Source of the DNA: Paraburkholderia aromaticivorans
Lineage (GTDB): Bacteria; Pseudomonadota; Gammaproteobacteria; Burkholderiales; Burkholderiaceae
Reading direction: 5' to 3'
Assembly: GCF_012689525.1 (NCBI RefSeq)
Contig: NZ_CP051515.1
Span: 992,001-1,056,000 of the forward strand
DNA length: 64,000 nt
The translations under genes and the position numbers were made by a program. The notes beneath the pieces were generated by a model. It was not told the DNA's origin and ran no database searches. It saw only the letters and a program-made list of their open reading frames with translations. Below are positions 6,992 through 15,736 of this stretch, one piece after another (the stretch's first letter is position 1; every line of letters starts with the position of its first letter).

Positions 6992-8665
6992 TTAGCGGTT
7001 CAGCGCCAGATATTGATGCAGCGACTGAATCGCGGCCGCTCCCTCGCCGACGGCAGCGGCGACCCGCTTGACCGAGCCGCTGCGCACGTCGCCCACCGCG
7101 AAGATGCCGGGCCGGCTCGTCTCCAGAAAATGCGGAGGGCGGTCCGACGACCACTGCGGAATCGCATCGGGACCGGTAAGCACGAAGCCGTGTTTGTCGA
7201 GCGCGACGCAATCGCCGAGCCAGCCGGTACTCGGCTGTGCGCCGAGAAACAGGAACACATGGCGGATCGGCTTCTCCTCGATGTGGCCTTGACTGTCCCA
7301 CTTGATCGATTCGAGTTGTGCCTCGCCGTTCAGTTCGACGATCTGCGTGCGCACATGAACGCTGATGTTCGCCGCCGCTTCGATGCGTCGGATCAGATAG
7401 TTCGACATGCTCGCGCTGAGTCCGTCGCCGCGAATCACGATATGAACGTGACGCGCGAATCCCGACAGGAACACCGCGGCCTGCCCAGCCGAATTTCCAC
7501 CGCCGACGATGACCAGTTCCTGGTTGTTGCAGAACGCGGCTTCCATATAGGTCGCGCTGTAATAGATGCCGCTTCCCTCGAACTCTTCGAGGCGCGGCAG
7601 CAGCGGTTTTCGATAGCGCGCGCCGGTCGCGATAACGATCGCGCTGGCATAGACGTGCTCGCCGTAATTGAGGCGCAGGTGAAAGGGCGGCGCGTTCTCA
7701 CATTCGATGCCGAGTACTTCGATAGGTACGCCGACTTCCGCGCCGAATTTGCGGCATTGAGACAGCCCACGGCCGGCGAGCGCTTGCCCCGAAATACCGG
7801 TCGGGAATCCGAAGTAATTTTCGATCTTCGAGCTGGTGCCGGCCTGGCCGCCCGGCGCCTTGGTGTCGACAACCGCGACTCGTAACCCTTCTGAGGCCGC
7901 GTACACCGCGGCCGCGAGGCCTCCCGGGCCCGCGCCGACCACGACCACATCGAACCGTTCGCCGTTCAGCCGGTCGGGGCTCAGGCCGATCGCATCGGCC
8001 ACCGCCCGGTTGGTCGGCTGCTTGAGCACATTGCCTTGCAGGGTGACGATCACCGGTATGTCGGCTTCGGTTGCGTCGTAACGCTCGAGCAGGCCCTTGG
8101 CTTCCTCGTGCTCGACGATATCAAAGTAGGCGAAAGGCTGCGCGTTGCGGCTGAGGAAATGCCGCAGCACGAGTGTGCTCCAGGAAGCCGAACTGCCGAT
8201 CACCAGAGTGCCGCCGTGCTGATCCTGAATGAACGCGACGCGCCGCAGGATATAGGCGCGCATGATCGTTTCGCTCAGCTCCGCTTCTGCGACGACGAGC
8301 GCCCGCAGCGATTCCTCGTCGATCACGATCACTTCGCAATCGCTGATGGCGCGTGCCGTAGCTACCGCGCCGCGGCCCGCGAGCGTGCCCACCTCGCCGG
8401 TGAAGCTGCCAGGGCCGTGCGAGCCGAGAACGTGGTGCTTGTCCCCGGTGCCTCTCGACGACTCGATCGCGCCGGAGACGATGGTGAACATCGGAATATG
8501 CCGGTCGCCTTCGGTGAACAGGACGTCGCCCGCTTTCAGCCGGCGCCGTTCGCCGTATCGCTCCAGCACCGCAAACTGATGTTCATCGAGCGTTGGAAAA
8601 ATCTGATGGTGGCGGCTGCCGCCGGCCACCAGGTCTTCACGTCTGCTTGACGGCTTATTGCTCAT
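6992..8665 (-). CDS. cNMP-domain thioredoxin-reductase-like flavoprotein
   Basis: 557 aa in three parts. Residues about 25-140 form a cyclic-nucleotide-binding domain (LKAGDVLFTEGD, IVSGAIE, GSFTGEVGTLAGRGAVATARA). Residues about 150-228 are a thioredoxin/glutaredoxin-like fold without a CxxC (SSASWS in its place). Residues about 237-557 are a thioredoxin-reductase-like FAD/NAD(P)H domain: VVVVGAGPGGLAAAVYAASE, then a second dinucleotide motif VIVGGGNSAGQAA, and a closing FAVGDVRSGSVKRVAAAVGEG. The catalytic CxxC of thioredoxin reductase is replaced by SATY, so dithiol chemistry seems unlikely. The start MSNKPSS is preferred; upstream codons run through the palindrome at 8751. Probable role: redox enzyme gated by cAMP or c-di-GMP; the substrate is unknown. 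Confidence 0.88.
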   Translation of the reverse strand: MSNKPSSRREDLVAGGSRHHQIFPTLDEHQFAVLERYGERRRLKAGDVLFTEGDRHIPMFTIVSGAIESSRGTGDKHHVLGSHGPGSFTGEVGTLAGRGAVATARAISDCEVIVIDEESLRALVVAEAELSETIMRAYILRRVAFIQDQHGGTLVIGSSASWSTLVLRHFLSRNAQPFAYFDIVEHEEAKGLLERYDATEADIPVIVTLQGNVLKQPTNRAVADAIGLSPDRLNGERFDVVVVGAGPGGLAAAVYAASEGLRVAVVDTKAPGGQAGTSSKIENYFGFPTGISGQALAGRGLSQCRKFGAEVGVPIEVLGIECENAPPFHLRLNYGEHVYASAIVIATGARYRKPLLPRLEEFEGSGIYYSATYMEAAFCNNQELVIVGGGNSAGQAAVFLSGFARHVHIVIRGDGLSASMSNYLIRRIEAAANISVHVRTQIVELNGEAQLESIKWDSQGHIEEKPIRHVFLFLGAQPSTGWLGDCVALDKHGFVLTGPDAIPQWSSDRPPHFLETSRPGIFAVGDVRSGSVKRVAAAVGEGAAAIQSLHQYLALNR

Positions 8666-8750
8666 GGAGCGTTCCGAATGGAGGGCGCGTGTTGCGCGCT
8701 GGGGTGAGCTTGCTGCCGGATGCCGAATCGGCGCGAACGATCTGAATGAT

Positions 8751-8778
8751 CGGATAGGACGGCGGACCGTCCTATCCG
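8751..8778. promoter_or_regulatory. 12-bp perfect inverted repeat in divergent intergenic region
   Basis: CGGATAGGACGG (8751-8762) is followed by a CGGA loop and CCGTCCTATCCG (8767-8778), a perfect 12+12 repeat. It sits in the 316-bp gap between the divergent flavoprotein (minus) and beta-propeller (plus) genes, about 90 bp upstream of the first and 200 bp upstream of the second. A dimeric regulator operator is the likeliest use; an RNA hairpin in a leader is the alternative. I recognise nothing else in this gap. Confidence 0.6.
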
Positions 8779-8981
8779 CAGAGATTGTGCGCCTGAGATC
8801 AGTCGTCGGTAAAGTGCGAAAAACAGGGGTGTTCCGCTTGCTAGTGGACGGCCCATTTCCATTTACATGCACGCTGCATGGTTTAACCGCCGTGCCACGC
8901 ACATATCATCATACCAATCACCGACTTTTCATATCTGGCGAGGTACATTGTCGAGGAATGATTGTTCGGAGAGCATCGCTC

Positions 8982-10898
8982 ATGGTCAAGCACCGCTTCC
9001 GTGCCGCGCTCCTGTGCGCGGCGATCATCATGTTCGCGCAGACCTGTTACGCGCAATACACCACCGACTGGCTGGGCAATACGTTCGGCACACTCGCCGC
9101 GCACGTGGGCAACACCGCGCGCTCGATGTGGGTCGCGCCTGAAGGCGTGATCTACACGGCTTCGTTGTGGGACGAGAACGAGGGCGGCATCGCGATCTAT
9201 CAGAACGGGCAGAGTATCGGCTCGATCGGCACGCACGCCGACTTTCAGGGCAGCGCCATTACCGGCAATGCCACGTCGATCTTCGCAGCTTTGCAATACA
9301 ACACGTCGTTCGGCAGCGGCTCGGTGGGACGCTACAACCGCGCCACGCAGACGCGCGATTTGATCATCCCGGTCAGCGTGTGGACGTCGATACCGCATGC
9401 GGATGTCATCACCGGACTCGCGACCGCGGGCTCATTGCTGTATGCGAGCGACGTCTTCGGCAATCGCGTACGTGTCTTCACGACCGACGGCGTCTGGCAG
9501 CGGGACATCAAGGTATCGAGCCCAGGCGCGCTCACGCTGGATAGCACCGGTAATCTCTGGGTCGCGCAGCAGAGCGCGGCCACGATCGTCGAATTCAGTT
9601 CGGCCGGCGCGCCGCTGAACACCATCCAGATGCCGGCGGCGTCGCGGCCGTCCGCGCTGTATTTCGATGCCGCGTCCGCGCAACTCATGGTCGGCGACCA
9701 GGGGCCGGACATGAACATCAAGCGCTACACGATCGCGGGCACGCCGACGCTCGCCGGCCCGTTCGGCATTCAGGGCGGCTATCTCGACACCACCGGCGGC
9801 ATCAAAGGACAAGTCGGCGACAAGCGCTTCACACGCGTGGTCGGCATCGGCAAGGACGCCGCCGGCAACCTGTACGTGCTCAACAATCCGTGGGGCGGCG
9901 GCTGGGATCTCGGGCGCAACGGCGCCACCGACCTTCACGCCTACGACAGCGCCGGCAACCTCGAATGGAAGCTGCAGTCGCTCAACTTCGAGGCGGTGGC
10001 CGCGCCGGATCCGTCGACGGACGGCGCCTACTTCTACAGCGGCACGCACATTTACACCGGCACGGCGGGCGGCACCTTCGTCGCGAATACGGTCGATCCG
10101 TTCACGTATCCGTCCGATCCGCGCCTGAACAGGAACGACACGCAGCGCGACGAACACTTCGGCCAGCTCGTCACGGTCGGCGGCAACCGGATTCTGGTGG
10201 CGTCCGGACAGAACCCGGGCATCTTCTACTTTTTTCATTTCAACCCGGCGAGCGGCTATATAGCGATTCCCGACGCGTCGATTCCAGGGACGGCGTTCAA
10301 TACGAACCTGCAGGTCACGGGCGGCTTCTGCATCGATAGCCGAGGTGACGTGTGGGCCGGTCTGGACCGGACGAATCACATCTATCACTATCCGCTGAGC
10401 GGCTTCGACGGCAACGGCAAACCGTCATGGGGACCGGCGGTCACGATCTCCATTCCGCAGAGCATCCGGCCGCTCACGCGCATCCTCTACCTCGCGGAGA
10501 GCGACACCATGATCCTCGCGCAAGGCATTGCCGGAAGCTGGGACTGGACCGCCATGCAGTCGCGCATCGAGGTCTATCACGGCTGGAGCGCGGGCAATAC
10601 CACGCGGCCCGATCCGGTGATCACGCTCACCAGCGCCAATCCCAAGTCGATCACGGCGGCGGGCAATTATCTATTCGTCGGCTACGTGCACACGGTGCCC
10701 AATATCGACGCCTTCAATCTCACCACGGGCCAGCTCGTTACGACGCTGATCAATTCGAGTCCGGGGACCGTGGATGTCGGCAACGACGTCGATTCGATGT
10801 ACGGCCTGCGTGCGTATCTGAGGGCAGCGGGCGAGTACGTGATCACGAAAGACAACTACAACGGTTCGAGCATCGTAGTGTATCGCTGGACGCCGTGA
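8982..10898 (+). CDS. Exported beta-propeller-like protein, unknown function
   Basis: 638 aa from the ATG at 8982, chosen because it gives a signal peptide (MVKHRFRAALLCAAIIMF, with AQTCYAQ at the cleavage region) and is preceded by GGAGAG. An in-frame ATG at 8958 is the alternative. The mature part shows irregular NHL/SMP-30-like blades: DGVWQRDIKV, LDSTGNLWVAQQ, DAAGNLYVLNN, DSRGDVWAGLDR. This pattern of short beta-strands with DxxGNLWV motifs marks six- or seven-bladed propellers. No catalytic residues are recognisable. It stands alone after a long promoter region and may be a periplasmic or secreted binding protein or lactonase-like enzyme. Confidence 0.75.
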   Translation: MVKHRFRAALLCAAIIMFAQTCYAQYTTDWLGNTFGTLAAHVGNTARSMWVAPEGVIYTASLWDENEGGIAIYQNGQSIGSIGTHADFQGSAITGNATSIFAALQYNTSFGSGSVGRYNRATQTRDLIIPVSVWTSIPHADVITGLATAGSLLYASDVFGNRVRVFTTDGVWQRDIKVSSPGALTLDSTGNLWVAQQSAATIVEFSSAGAPLNTIQMPAASRPSALYFDAASAQLMVGDQGPDMNIKRYTIAGTPTLAGPFGIQGGYLDTTGGIKGQVGDKRFTRVVGIGKDAAGNLYVLNNPWGGGWDLGRNGATDLHAYDSAGNLEWKLQSLNFEAVAAPDPSTDGAYFYSGTHIYTGTAGGTFVANTVDPFTYPSDPRLNRNDTQRDEHFGQLVTVGGNRILVASGQNPGIFYFFHFNPASGYIAIPDASIPGTAFNTNLQVTGGFCIDSRGDVWAGLDRTNHIYHYPLSGFDGNGKPSWGPAVTISIPQSIRPLTRILYLAESDTMILAQGIAGSWDWTAMQSRIEVYHGWSAGNTTRPDPVITLTSANPKSITAAGNYLFVGYVHTVPNIDAFNLTTGQLVTTLINSSPGTVDVGNDVDSMYGLRAYLRAAGEYVITKDNYNGSSIVVYRWTP

Positions 10899-10983
10899 CG
10901 GCCGTGCGCTCGTCTGTGGCACGCGCTCTATCGGATAAGATACGGCCCGCGCCGCAATTTTCCGAACACAAGGAGTGGTTTCA

Positions 10984-11316
10984 ATGATTCAACCGGGCAA
11001 CGTATTCAAGGACAACCTCGCGCAGATGCCGGGTATCGACGGTATCGCGCGCATCGATCTGGTGGACGGCAAGGGCGCCGTGGTGGCCAGCATCGAGAAC
11101 AAGCCGGGCAAGCAGGGGTCGCTCGCGGTGTACAACTATCTGCAGCAGACATTCGGCACGCTCGACGCGAAAGCGGCCGAGCACGGCCTCGTCGTGTTCG
11201 CCGAGCACACGGCCGATGCGCGTAATCGTCCGGGCGCGCATCCGAACGTCGACATCCTGCTCGCGATCGCGGCGGGTGGGGAAGCTTTGCGGATCGATGT
11301 GGTCGCAGCGGGCTGA
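10984..11316 (+). CDS. DUF2322-family protein
   Basis: 110 aa, cytoplasmic, no signal peptide. The sequence (MIQPGNVFKDNLAQMPGIDG, then IARIDLVDGKGAVVASIENK and GSLAVYNYLQ) matches what I recall of the small conserved DUF2322 family, whose function is unknown. The ATG at 10984 has AGGAG eight bases upstream; the GTG at 10975 overlaps that ribosome site and is rejected. A TAAGAT box at about 10935 could be its -10. It follows the propeller gene by 85 bp but probably has its own promoter. Confidence 0.75.
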   Translation: MIQPGNVFKDNLAQMPGIDGIARIDLVDGKGAVVASIENKPGKQGSLAVYNYLQQTFGTLDAKAAEHGLVVFAEHTADARNRPGAHPNVDILLAIAAGGEALRIDVVAAG

Positions 11317-11493
11317 GGGCTCTACTGCTGGCAGCGCACGCGAGTCGCCCCGCGGGGGCTTGTATGCGGGAAAGGTTCCAGGGGCGACCTTCGCTGGCGG
11401 CTGGCAATGCCTGCGTTCAGCCAGCGCATCGAGGTTGCGCTGGACTGAGCAGACGACGCAGTGCACTGGCCTGCCTCGTCGACCGAAACACCT

Positions 11494-12495
11494 TCAGTTC
11501 AACCAGCCCTTGATCGCCTCGGACATCGTGGCGGTCGAAATGCCGTAGCGGTCGTGCAGTGTCGGCAACGCGCCGGCAGCGAGGAACGCATCGGGCAGCC
11601 CCACTTGCCGGAAGTGACACGCCACGCCCGCGCACATCAATTCCGCGGCGACCGCTTCGCCCAGACCACCGATCACCGTATGGTTCTCCGCGACCACCAC
11701 GAGCCGTCCCGGGCGCCTTGCTTCGCGCACGATCGGTTCCGTGTCGAGCGGTTTGATCGTCGGCACATGCAGCACGGCGACGCCGATCCGGTCGCTTTCC
11801 AGCGCCTTCGCCACTTCGAGCGCGCGCATCGTCATGATGCCGGACGAGATGACCAGCACTTCAGCGCCGTCACGCAGCAGCTTCGCTTTGCCGAGTTCGA
11901 ACTTGTAGTCGTATTCGTCGAGCACCGCCGGCACGTTGCCGCGCAGCAGGCGAGCATACACGGGGCCCTTATGCGCGGCGATCGCGGGCACCATCTGCTC
12001 GATGTCGAGCGCGTCGCAGGGATCGATCACGGTCATGTTCGGCATGGCGCGCATCACGGCGAGATCTTCCGCGGCCTGGTGACTCGGACCGTAGCCGGTC
12101 GTCAGGCCCGGCAGCGCGCAGACGATCTTCACGTCGAGATTATCTTCGGCGATCGCTTGATGAATGAAGTCGTACGCGCGGCGGGTCGCGAAAACCGCAT
12201 ACGTCGTGACGAAAGGTTGCGCGCCTTCATGCGCGAATCCCGAAGCCGCGCCCATCAGCAATTGCTCGGCCATGCCCATCTGATAGAAGCGCTCGGGAAA
12301 CTCCTTGGCGAAGATATGCAGGTCGGTGTATTTGCCGAGGTCGGCCGTCATGCCGACCACGTTCTGTTTTTGCCGCGCCAGTTCGACCAACGCGTGGCCA
12401 AAGGGTGCGGAACGCGTGACCTGTCCTTCACTGGCGATCGATGCGATCATCGCGGAGGTCTTCAGGCGCGGTTTGCTCGCGGTTGCGTTGCTCAT
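11494..12495 (-). CDS. Transketolase, C-terminal (pyrimidine) subunit
   Basis: 333 aa. This is the second half of a split transketolase: the Pyr domain (RSAPFGHALVELARQKQNVVG, TADLGKYTDLHIFAKEFPER, QMGMAEQLLMGAASGFA with the catalytic Glu) followed by the C-terminal transketolase domain (AEVLVISSGIMTMRALE, VPTIKPLD, VVVAENHTVIGGLGEAV). With the TPP-binding subunit encoded just upstream it transfers two-carbon ketol units. The start overlaps the stop of the upstream subunit (ATGA), so the two are translationally coupled. The pair belongs to a four-gene catabolic set with an MFS transporter and an SDR. Confidence 0.93.
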   Translation of the reverse strand: MSNATASKPRLKTSAMIASIASEGQVTRSAPFGHALVELARQKQNVVGMTADLGKYTDLHIFAKEFPERFYQMGMAEQLLMGAASGFAHEGAQPFVTTYAVFATRRAYDFIHQAIAEDNLDVKIVCALPGLTTGYGPSHQAAEDLAVMRAMPNMTVIDPCDALDIEQMVPAIAAHKGPVYARLLRGNVPAVLDEYDYKFELGKAKLLRDGAEVLVISSGIMTMRALEVAKALESDRIGVAVLHVPTIKPLDTEPIVREARRPGRLVVVAENHTVIGGLGEAVAAELMCAGVACHFRQVGLPDAFLAAGALPTLHDRYGISTATMSEAIKGWLN

Positions 12496-13337
12496 GCTTG
12501 GCTCCCTTCTTCGAGTGCTTGCAGCGCCAATTGCCATTCATGAGCATCGACGCGGATAAAGTGGTTTTTCTCGCGCTGTTCGAGGAACGGCACGCCGCAA
12601 CCCATGCGTGTGTCGGCGATGATGATGCGTGGTTGCGCTTCGGGATGCGAGCGCGCCGCGTCGAACGCGGCCGCCACCGCAGCGATATCGTTGCCGTCCA
12701 CGCGCTGCGTGAACCAGCCGAACGCCTGCAGCTTTTCGAGTAGTGGCTCGAACGCCATGATCTGCGTTGAAGGACCATCGGCCTGCTGGTTGTTCACGTC
12801 GACCACGGCGATCAGGTTGTCGAGCTTCCAGTGACTCGCCGACATCAAGCCTTCCCAGATCGCGCCTTCGTCCAGTTCGCCGTCGGAGAACAGCGTGTAC
12901 ACGAAGGATTTCGAACCTTTGCGCTTCAGTCCGAGACAGCGGCCCACCGCGATGGTCAAGCCCTGGCCGAGCGAGCCACCGGACATCTCCATGCCGGGTG
13001 TGTAGCTCGCCATGCCCGACATGGGCAAGCGGCTATCGTCGCTGCCGTAGGTCTCGAGTTCTTCGGCGGGCAGAATGCCGGCTTCGAATAGCGCCGCGTA
13101 CAGGGCGATCGCGTAATGTCCGTTCGAGAGCAGAAAGCGGTCGCGCTCTTCCCATTCGGGATCTTCCGGCCGGTAGCGCATGGCGCCGAAGTAAGCGACA
13201 GCGAGAACATCGGCGATGTCGAGTGCCTGGCCGATATAACCCTGGCCCTGCACTTCGCCCATCAACAGGGCGTTCCTGCGAATCTGGTAAGCGTGTTCGG
13301 CGAGCGTTGCCGTCGGCACGTGGCTTGGACCGTTCAT
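12492..13337 (-). CDS. Transketolase, N-terminal (TPP-binding) subunit
   Basis: 281 aa carrying the PP domain: FLLSNGHYAIALYAAL, MSGGSLGQGLTIAVG, and the TPP/Mg motif GDGELDEGAIWEGLM (here SDGELDEGAIWEG), followed by NNQQADGPST. This matches the split-transketolase N subunits common in catabolic operons. The ATG at 13337 follows CAGGAGACAAC. The reading frame extends far upstream into the MFS gene but only as a shadow. The MFS gene lies 38 bp upstream and the C subunit overlaps downstream. Confidence 0.93.
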   Translation of the reverse strand: MNGPSHVPTATLAEHAYQIRRNALLMGEVQGQGYIGQALDIADVLAVAYFGAMRYRPEDPEWEERDRFLLSNGHYAIALYAALFEAGILPAEELETYGSDDSRLPMSGMASYTPGMEMSGGSLGQGLTIAVGRCLGLKRKGSKSFVYTLFSDGELDEGAIWEGLMSASHWKLDNLIAVVDVNNQQADGPSTQIMAFEPLLEKLQAFGWFTQRVDGNDIAAVAAAFDAARSHPEAQPRIIIADTRMGCGVPFLEQREKNHFIRVDAHEWQLALQALEEGSQA

Positions 13338-13375
13338 GTTGTCTCCTGTGATCAGTCGTAAAGAGTAAAAGGGGT

Positions 13376-14704
13376 TCAGCGGTTCACCGACTTGGCGGGC
13401 ACCAGGAACACGAGGCAGGCGCCGATCGTGACAGCCACCGAGATGAAGATCAGTCCAGCGGTGGACTTGCCTGTCAGATCGTTGAGCCAGCCGACGATCG
13501 CCGGAGAAAAGAAGCCCGCGAGATTGGCGACGCAGTTCACCGCCGCGATTCCGGCTGCGGCCGACATGCCGCCGAGCAACGCGGTCGGCAGCGACCAGAA
13601 CTGCGAAGACGACGCGAGAATGCCGGCAGCAGCGATGCTCAGACAGACGATGGAAGCCGGCACACTGCCGATTGCAGGCAGCAGGATGAAGCCCGCTGCG
13701 GCGATCAGCATCGGAATCGCCAGATGCAACCGGCGTTCGCGGTGGCGGTCGGCACTCATGCCGACCAACGGCAGCGCGATGATGGCGCACAGGTAAGGAA
13801 TCGCGGTGAACACGCCGATCCACAGCGGATCGGCCACGCCGGATTTGCGGATGATGGTCGGCAGCCAGAACGTCAGGCCGTACTGGCCGAGCACCACGCA
13901 GAAGTAGATCGCCGCCATCAGCCACAAGCGACGGTCGCCGATGAACGACTTCACCGAGATGTGGGCGATCTTATGCGCGTTGTCGCCGGCCACATTGCGA
14001 GCGAGCAGCGTCTTTTCGGAGTCGGTCAGCCACTTCGCTTTCGTGATGCCGTCGTCGAGATAGAGCAGGATCGAGACGCCGAGCACGAGCGAGGGCACGG
14101 CTTCCAGCAGGAACAGCCACTTCCAGCCGGCCATGCCCATCGCGCCTTGCAGCGAGTGCATGATCCAGCCCGACAGCGGGCCGCCGATGATGCCGGCGAG
14201 CGGAATCGCCATGAAGAACAGCGACAACGCTTTGGCGCGGCGCGCAGCGGGAAACCAGTAAGTCAGGTAGAGAATCACACCGGGCGCGAAACCCGCTTCC
14301 GCGACGCCGAGCAGAAAGCGCAGCACATAGAAGGTGGTAGGCGACCTCACGAAGATGAAGGAGGCAGAGATCACCGCCCACGTCAACATGATCCGCGCGA
14401 GCCACTTGCGCGCGCCGACACGATGCAACACCAGATTGCTCGGCACCTCGAAGAGAAAATAGCCGATGAAGAAAATGCCTGCGCCCATGCCGTATACCGT
14501 TTCGCTAAAGCGCAAATCATTGAGCATCTGCAGCTTCGCGAAGCCGACGTTGACCCGGTCGAGATAGGCGCCGAGATAGCACAGCATCAGGAATGGGATC
14601 AGGCGGCGGCTGACTTTTGCGTAGGTCTTCGACTCGAAGCTCGTCGAGTCCGCCTGGGGCAGCATGTCGGCGGCAATGGATGCCGCGGGATACTTCGGTT
14701 TCAT
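13376..14704 (-). CDS. MFS transporter, anion:cation symporter type
   Basis: 442 aa, 12 predicted TM helices. The first cytoplasmic motif after TM1 is YLDRVNVGFAKLQML, characteristic of the ACS family (tartrate, phthalate, hexuronate and similar carboxylates) along with IGYFLFEVPSNLVLHRVGAR and GVAEAGFAPGVILYLTYWFP. The start follows AAGGAGACACCC. It sits between an SDR gene and the split transketolase on one strand, so it likely imports the substrate of that pathway, probably a sugar acid or similar organic acid. Confidence 0.92.
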   Translation of the reverse strand: MKPKYPAASIAADMLPQADSTSFESKTYAKVSRRLIPFLMLCYLGAYLDRVNVGFAKLQMLNDLRFSETVYGMGAGIFFIGYFLFEVPSNLVLHRVGARKWLARIMLTWAVISASFIFVRSPTTFYVLRFLLGVAEAGFAPGVILYLTYWFPAARRAKALSLFFMAIPLAGIIGGPLSGWIMHSLQGAMGMAGWKWLFLLEAVPSLVLGVSILLYLDDGITKAKWLTDSEKTLLARNVAGDNAHKIAHISVKSFIGDRRLWLMAAIYFCVVLGQYGLTFWLPTIIRKSGVADPLWIGVFTAIPYLCAIIALPLVGMSADRHRERRLHLAIPMLIAAAGFILLPAIGSVPASIVCLSIAAAGILASSSQFWSLPTALLGGMSAAAGIAAVNCVANLAGFFSPAIVGWLNDLTGKSTAGLIFISVAVTIGACLVFLVPAKSVNR

Positions 14705-14787
14705 GGGTGTCTCCTTCCATGGCCCCGGGTTGGCCCGGGTGCCGGTCACGTGGCTGCTCCTGGCGAGCCGCCGCGCGTCGCTATCAA

Positions 14788-15537
14788 TCAATGAATGAGC
14801 ATGCCGCCGTTCACGTCGAGCGTGATGCCCGTGAGATAGGTCGACAAATCGCTGACGAGGAACAGGCACGCGTTCGCCACGTCGCTCGCATCGCCGAGCC
14901 GGCCGAGCGGAATGCCCTTGATGATGTCGGCGCGCATTTCCGTGGTGAGCTTGTCGCCGGTAATGTCGGTCTGGATCAGGCCGGGCGTGATCGAGTTCAC
15001 GCGAATGCTGTCGCCGCCGAATTCGCGGGCCATCGCACGCGCGAGACCGAGCACGCCGGCTTTTGCCGCGCTGTAGTGCGGGCCGCCGAAAATGCCGCCG
15101 CCGCGTTGCGCGGAGACCGACGACATGCAAACGATGCTGCCGCCTTTCTGCTCTTTCATGACCGGCAGCACGGCTTGCGACATGTAGAGCGTGCCGCGCA
15201 GATTGACGCCGACGATCGCGTCGAAGCCTTCGGCGGTGATGTCCAGTGTGCGTGCCGGCTGCGTGATGCCGGCATTGTTGATGAGGCCGTCGATGCGGCC
15301 GTACCGTTCGAGCGTCGCTTTGGCGGCCGTCAGGCAGGCGGCCTTGTCGGTGACGTCGCAGGCGAGACCCAGATGCGCGTCGCCGAGATCAGCGGCGGCG
15401 CGCTGCGCGTCTTCCTCGCGCAGATCGAGAATGACGATGCGCGCTCCTTGAGCGGCGAGAGCCTTGGCGGTTGCTTTGCCGATTCCGCGCGGTGAGGCGG
15501 CGCCGGTCACGATGACGACTTTGTTCTCCAGCAACAT
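14788..15537 (-). CDS. SDR-family oxidoreductase (FabG-like)
   Basis: 249 aa, classical short-chain dehydrogenase. It has the nucleotide motif TGAASPRGIGKA, Asp of CDVTD, NNAG at about 87-90, and a catalytic Ser / YSAAK pair. Asp in VILDLRE after beta-2 suggests NAD preference. First gene of the operon SDR - MFS - transketolase N - transketolase C, reading leftwards, with a LysR gene behind it on the same strand. It probably oxidises a polyol or hydroxy-acid before transketolase cleavage; the substrate cannot be read from sequence. Confidence 0.92.
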   Translation of the reverse strand: MLLENKVVIVTGAASPRGIGKATAKALAAQGARIVILDLREEDAQRAAADLGDAHLGLACDVTDKAACLTAAKATLERYGRIDGLINNAGITQPARTLDITAEGFDAIVGVNLRGTLYMSQAVLPVMKEQKGGSIVCMSSVSAQRGGGIFGGPHYSAAKAGVLGLARAMAREFGGDSIRVNSITPGLIQTDITGDKLTTEMRADIIKGIPLGRLGDASDVANACLFLVSDLSTYLTGITLDVNGGMLIH

Positions 15538-15608
15538 GGTTGTCTCCTGAGTGTTGATGTGATGGCCGAAGTGTCTACTGCGCGGCCGGTCGCATCAACG
15601 AGGTACTG

Positions 15609-15624
15609 CTCAACTATGTTTGAG
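15609..15624. promoter_or_regulatory. Candidate LysR operator CTCAACTATGTTTGAG
   Basis: CTCAA (15609-15613), six bases, then TTGAG (15620-15624): an imperfect dyad about 75 bp upstream of the SDR start. Position and form fit a LysR-type regulator box, and a LysR gene lies immediately upstream on the same strand. Confidence 0.45.
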
Positions 15625-15736
15625 AAATTTTCAGGTGACGTGGCGCGCAAGCTCAGCGCATGCGTTGCGTGGTGCGACGCGACAATCGCATGCTCGAGTG
15701 TGTGCTGGAAAACCCTGGCAAAGATCGGCGCGGAGC

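Noticed and set aside
8658..8981. N-terminal extension of the propeller gene from TTG at 8658
   Set aside because: The extension runs through the palindrome and the divergent promoter region and lacks a signal peptide; the start at 8982 gives both a ribosome site and a signal peptide.
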